Positions 14,892 to 16,914 of a DNA stretch of 16,914 nt are shown one piece after another. Every line of letters begins with the position of its first letter. The first letter of the stretch is position 1. Under the pieces are notes generated by a model. It was given only the letters and a program-made list of their open reading frames with translations, was not told the origin of the DNA and did not search any database. A program made the translations under genes and the position numbers. This DNA comes from Opitutaceae bacterium (GTDB taxonomy: Bacteria > Verrucomicrobiota > Verrucomicrobiia > Opitutales > Opitutaceae): contig JANXSC010000326.1 of NCBI GenBank assembly GCA_025352845.1, positions 1 through 16,914 on the forward strand. The letters are read 5' to 3'.

Positions 14892-14934
14892 GGGGCCAAT
14901 TTCGTTTACAGGGGGCGGGCCAGTTTGGTTTACA
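14886..14934 (+). repeat. IS481-type left terminal repeat with tandem sub-repeat
   Basis: An 18-bp word (14893-14910) is the exact inverse of 15837-15854. Allowing one mismatch the match extends to 25 bp (14886-14910 against 15837-15861). A second copy in direct orientation (14917-14934) matches 16 of 18 bases at a 24-bp offset, as if the end had two transposase-binding sites or nested ends. No target-site duplication could be found. Confidence 0.8.
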
Positions 14935-14955
14935 CTCTGTGGGTCGGGCTCGGAA

Positions 14956-15820
14956 CTATTTTAGCAGAATGGGGAGGGTGGAGGGAGGGGGCGTCAGCCC
15001 CCTCACCCTCGTGGTTGACGCCGAGCGGGCCGCAGGCCCGCGAGGTCGTGCGCGAACAACCAGCCGAGGAGGTGAGAGCCGAACCAGACCTCGTGGCGGC
15101 CGCCGCCGCGCAGGCGCAGGCCGATCCATTCGCCGCCGAAAGCGCGGCCGACGACCCGGCTGCGGCGCTGCCAGCGAATGCGGCCCTCGGAGTTCACGCG
15201 CCGCACGATCCAGCGTTTTGGATACACCAAAGCGGGCAGCTTGCCGGAGCAGCGCCGCGCGCGCGGCCGGTAGCGCGCGTGCGGCACTTTCATGCCCAGA
15301 CTCTTGTGCGGCCGGCACCGGTTGGAGTCGTCGCGCCAGCGGGCGAAGCGGCGTTGTTGCGCGGCGAACGTGGCGGCCGGCGGTCGCGCCGTTTCTGCCT
15401 TGAGCACGCGATGCATCTGCTCGTGCGCCGCGTTGTCCTGCGGCCGGACACGGCGCGAGAACTCCACCCGCAGGCCGAGGCGCAGCCACCGCACACTCAA
15501 CCGCGAGAGGCCGAGGGCACCGCAGCCGCCGAACGGCGCTCCGCTGGCCGATCCGCAACGCCCGGGGCCGCCCGTGGCGGCGGAACAAGCGGGCGAGACA
15601 GGCGCGCACGAGGCGTTCGCTGGGCGAGCGCACCGCCGGGATCGCGAGCGCATAGCGACTCGCCAGATCGCGCACCGTCAGAGGCTCGGCCCGCCGCTCG
15701 GCCGGCTCAGGCCGTAGCGGCGGCAACACGCCGCGAACGTCTCGCGCCGATGCAACACCGCCTGCACAAAACGCCAGCAAAGCCGGCGTGGACTATCGAT
15801 CCCATCGTTTTTCGGGGCAT
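14956..15820 (-). pseudogene. Degenerate IS481-family transposase
   Basis: Fragments of one DDE integrase-type transposase lie in different frames. Near the 5' end (about 15800-15680) a helix-turn-helix piece reads RFVQAVLHRRETFAACCRRYG. It is joined almost directly to LTVRDLASRYALAIPAVRSP and CLARLFRRHGRPRALRIG, so the middle of the protein seems deleted. After a frameshift come GAPFGGCGALGLSRLSVRWL, RPQDNAAHEQMHRVLKAETA and RWRDDSNRCRPHKSLG, then the C-terminal VYPKRWIVRRV region, ending at a TGA at 15005-15003. The usual IDNG active-site motif reads IGQ, so a catalytic Asp is lost. The remnant lies in the 962-bp interval 14893-15854 bounded by inverted repeats. It cannot encode an active enzyme. 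Confidence 0.85.
14985..15004. repeat. 8-bp perfect hairpin at the transposase 3' end
   Basis: GAGGGGGC (14985-14992) pairs with GCCCCCTC (14997-15004) around GTCA. It overlaps the transposase stop codon. No T-run follows on either strand, so it is more likely a repeat unit than a terminator. Confidence 0.6.
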
Positions 15821-15836
15821 AGTCGCCCCAGCAATG

Positions 15837-15861
15837 TGTAAACGAAATTGGCCCTGTGCCG
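15837..15861 (-). repeat. IS481-type right terminal repeat
   Basis: Bases 15837-15854 are the exact reverse complement of 14893-14910. The match runs to 15861 with one mismatch. Unlike the left end, only one copy is visible here. Confidence 0.8.
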
Positions 15862-15879
15862 CCCGCCCATGCCACGTGG

Positions 15880-15898
15880 CACGGGCGTCCCGCCCGTG
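15880..15898. repeat. 8-bp perfect hairpin repeat downstream of puuD
   Basis: CACGGGCG (15880-15887) pairs with CGCCCGTG (15891-15898) around TCC, directly preceded by the short palindrome GCCACGTGGC (15871-15880). An 11-base word from this region (TGGCACGGGCG) also occurs at 10331-10341. It lies 32 bp past the puuD stop and could stabilise that transcript's 3' end, but it lacks a T-run. Confidence 0.65.
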
Positions 15899-15929
15899 AG
15901 TTGGGTCGAAAAGCGTGGGGCCGTTGGTC

Positions 15930-16914
15930 TCAGTCCGCCTTCGCACCCGCTGCCACCCACGCGGCGATCACCGCCCTCTCCTGCTCCGTCATCTGCGTGA
16001 GGTTGCCGAGCGGCATCATGCGCGTGACGATCACCTGCTGATAAACACGCTGGGCGTTTTTCAAAATCTGATCGGGCGCGTGGAGCAGCACGCCGGCGGG
16101 CGGTTGCGGGAGGCCGGGAAACGTCGGTGTCGGCGAATGGCAATTGATGCAGCGCTCGCCCATGATGGCGCGCACGCGCGTGAAGTTTACCACGCCCTCG
16201 ACCGGCGGGAGCGCGATGAGCCGCGGCGCGGTCCACCACGCGACGACGCCAAGCAGCACCGCGGCGAGCGCGGGATACTGCCACGCGAGCACGCCCTTGT
16301 GGCGGCGGTTGAAAAAATGCCGGATGCTCACGCCCGCCGCCATCAGCAGCGCCAGCACCGCCCACGCATGCTTGTGCCCGTAGGTCGAGGCATAGTGGTT
16401 GCTGATCATGATGAGCAGAACCGGCAGCGTGAAATAGTTGTTGTGCACACTGCGCTGTTTGCCGCGCAGCCCGTGAATCGGATCGGGCAGGCCGCCGGCG
16501 CGCATCGCCCCGACCATTTTTTTCTGCCCGGGGATGATCACGAAAAACACATTTGCCACCATGATCGTGCCGATGGCTGTTCCGACGTGCATGAACGCCG
16601 CGCGGCCACCGAACGCCTGGTGCAGTCCCCACGAGAGCGCGACCAGCAGCGCAAACACCACGACGCCCAGCAGCCCATCGCGCTTTCCCAGCGGCGAGCG
16701 ACACAGCGCATCATAGACGAACCACGCTCCCACCATGCTCGCCGCGGCGATCCCGATCGCCTGCGCCGGCGACAGCGCCGCGACGCCCGCATCGATCATC
16801 ATCGACTGCGAGCGCAGCCAGTAAACCACCACGAGCAGCGCCGTGCCGGAGAGCCACGTCGTGTAGGCCTCCCACTTGAACCAGTGCAGCCGCTCCGGCA
16901 GCGTGGCCGGGGCG
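15930..16914 (-). CDS. puuD: Urate hydroxylase PuuD-like membrane protein with C-terminal cytochrome c domain (5' end outside window)
   Basis: The frame is open to the window edge. Before the first in-window start candidate (GTG 16832) it already reads family-like sequence (ERLHWFKWEAYTTWLSG), so the gene is partial and its N-terminus lies beyond 16914. The visible part has several membrane helices (for example LLGVVVFALLVALSWGL and ALLMAAGVSIRHFF) and the conserved GQKKMVGAMRAGG and RSVHNNYFTLPVLLIMISNH segments. It ends in a c-type heme domain with CINCH (CxxCH, about 16151-16137) and a likely axial Met in VTRMMPLGN. PuuD proteins oxidise urate to 5-hydroxyisourate and pass electrons to the fused cytochrome. 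Whether this homologue uses urate is not shown here. It ends in TGA at 15932-15930. Confidence 0.9.
   Translation of the reverse strand, partial: APATLPERLHWFKWEAYTTWLSGTALLVVVYWLRSQSMMIDAGVAALSPAQAIGIAAASMVGAWFVYDALCRSPLGKRDGLLGVVVFALLVALSWGLHQAFGGRAAFMHVGTAIGTIMVANVFFVIIPGQKKMVGAMRAGGLPDPIHGLRGKQRSVHNNYFTLPVLLIMISNHYASTYGHKHAWAVLALLMAAGVSIRHFFNRRHKGVLAWQYPALAAVLLGVVAWWTAPRLIALPPVEGVVNFTRVRAIMGERCINCHSPTPTFPGLPQPPAGVLLHAPDQILKNAQRVYQQVIVTRMMPLGNLTQMTEQERAVIAAWVAAGAKAD

Larger units (their letters stand above)
14893..15854. mobile_element. IS481-family insertion sequence remnant
   Basis: The element is bounded by perfect 18-bp inverted repeats and contains only a frameshifted, internally deleted transposase. 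At 962 bp it is slightly shorter than typical IS481 elements, in line with the internal deletion. It abuts the 5'-truncated nSTAND-WD40 remnant. No piece of that gene is visible on the far side (15855-16914), so the insertion was probably accompanied by an adjacent deletion. Confidence 0.82.

Noticed and set aside
14451..15899. Long plus-strand open frame of 482 codons
   Set aside because: It is antisense to the nSTAND remnant and the IS481 transposase, has low-complexity Arg/Ala-rich content typical of GC-rich shadow frames, and matches no family.

Overview
This GC-rich window looks like bacterial chromosome, probably from the Verrucomicrobiota (Opitutaceae-like). That assignment is inference. 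It rests on the aroA-cmk-plsC gene order, a large exported CehA/McbA-type protein, an nSTAND-WD40 protein, a PuuD-like membrane cytochrome and many GC-rich palindromic repeats. No rRNA, tRNA or CRISPR array was seen.

Layout. 1-278 holds a cluster of hairpin repeats. 279-2967 is a tight plus-strand operon, aroA-cmk-plsC (shikimate pathway, CMP/dCMP phosphorylation, phosphatidic acid synthesis), with overlapping stop and start codons. 2992-3351 is a DUF1801-type gene broken by an in-frame TAA. 3353-3940 is a REP/RAYT locus: a Y1-type REP-associated transposase gene, broken by a TGA, lies between two perfect 32-bp inverted REP copies that each carry a GTAG foot, with a third diverged copy nearby. 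3949-5639 (minus) holds trpS and an upstream left-handed beta-helix hexapeptide protein. 5975-8302 encodes a secreted PHP/CehA-type metallohydrolase-like protein. pyrH (8410-9147) and a Gfo/Idh/MocA oxidoreductase (9285-10274) follow, separated by two hairpin repeats.

10391-16914 is accessory sequence, all on the minus strand. It contains an intact vapBC pair, and an addiction-module antitoxin overlapping a RelE/ParE toxin gene with a nonsense codon. Next is a long nSTAND-NTPase/WD40 pseudogene with three frameshifts, one nonsense codon and no 5' end. Then comes an IS481-family remnant bounded by perfect 18-bp terminal inverted repeats, and finally the 3' part of a puuD-like urate hydroxylase with a C-terminal cytochrome c domain, cut by the window edge.

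The main theme is contrast. Housekeeping genes (aroA, cmk, plsC, trpS, pyrH) are intact, while accessory genes carry many inactivating lesions. All four internal stop codons could each come from one C:G to T:A change. The three frameshifts lie in short homopolymers or a GC dinucleotide run, so sequencing or assembly error must be excluded before calling this decay. I found no convincing new multi-gene system. The most system-like item is the REP/RAYT locus, with GTAG-footed hairpins of other stem sequences elsewhere in the window.
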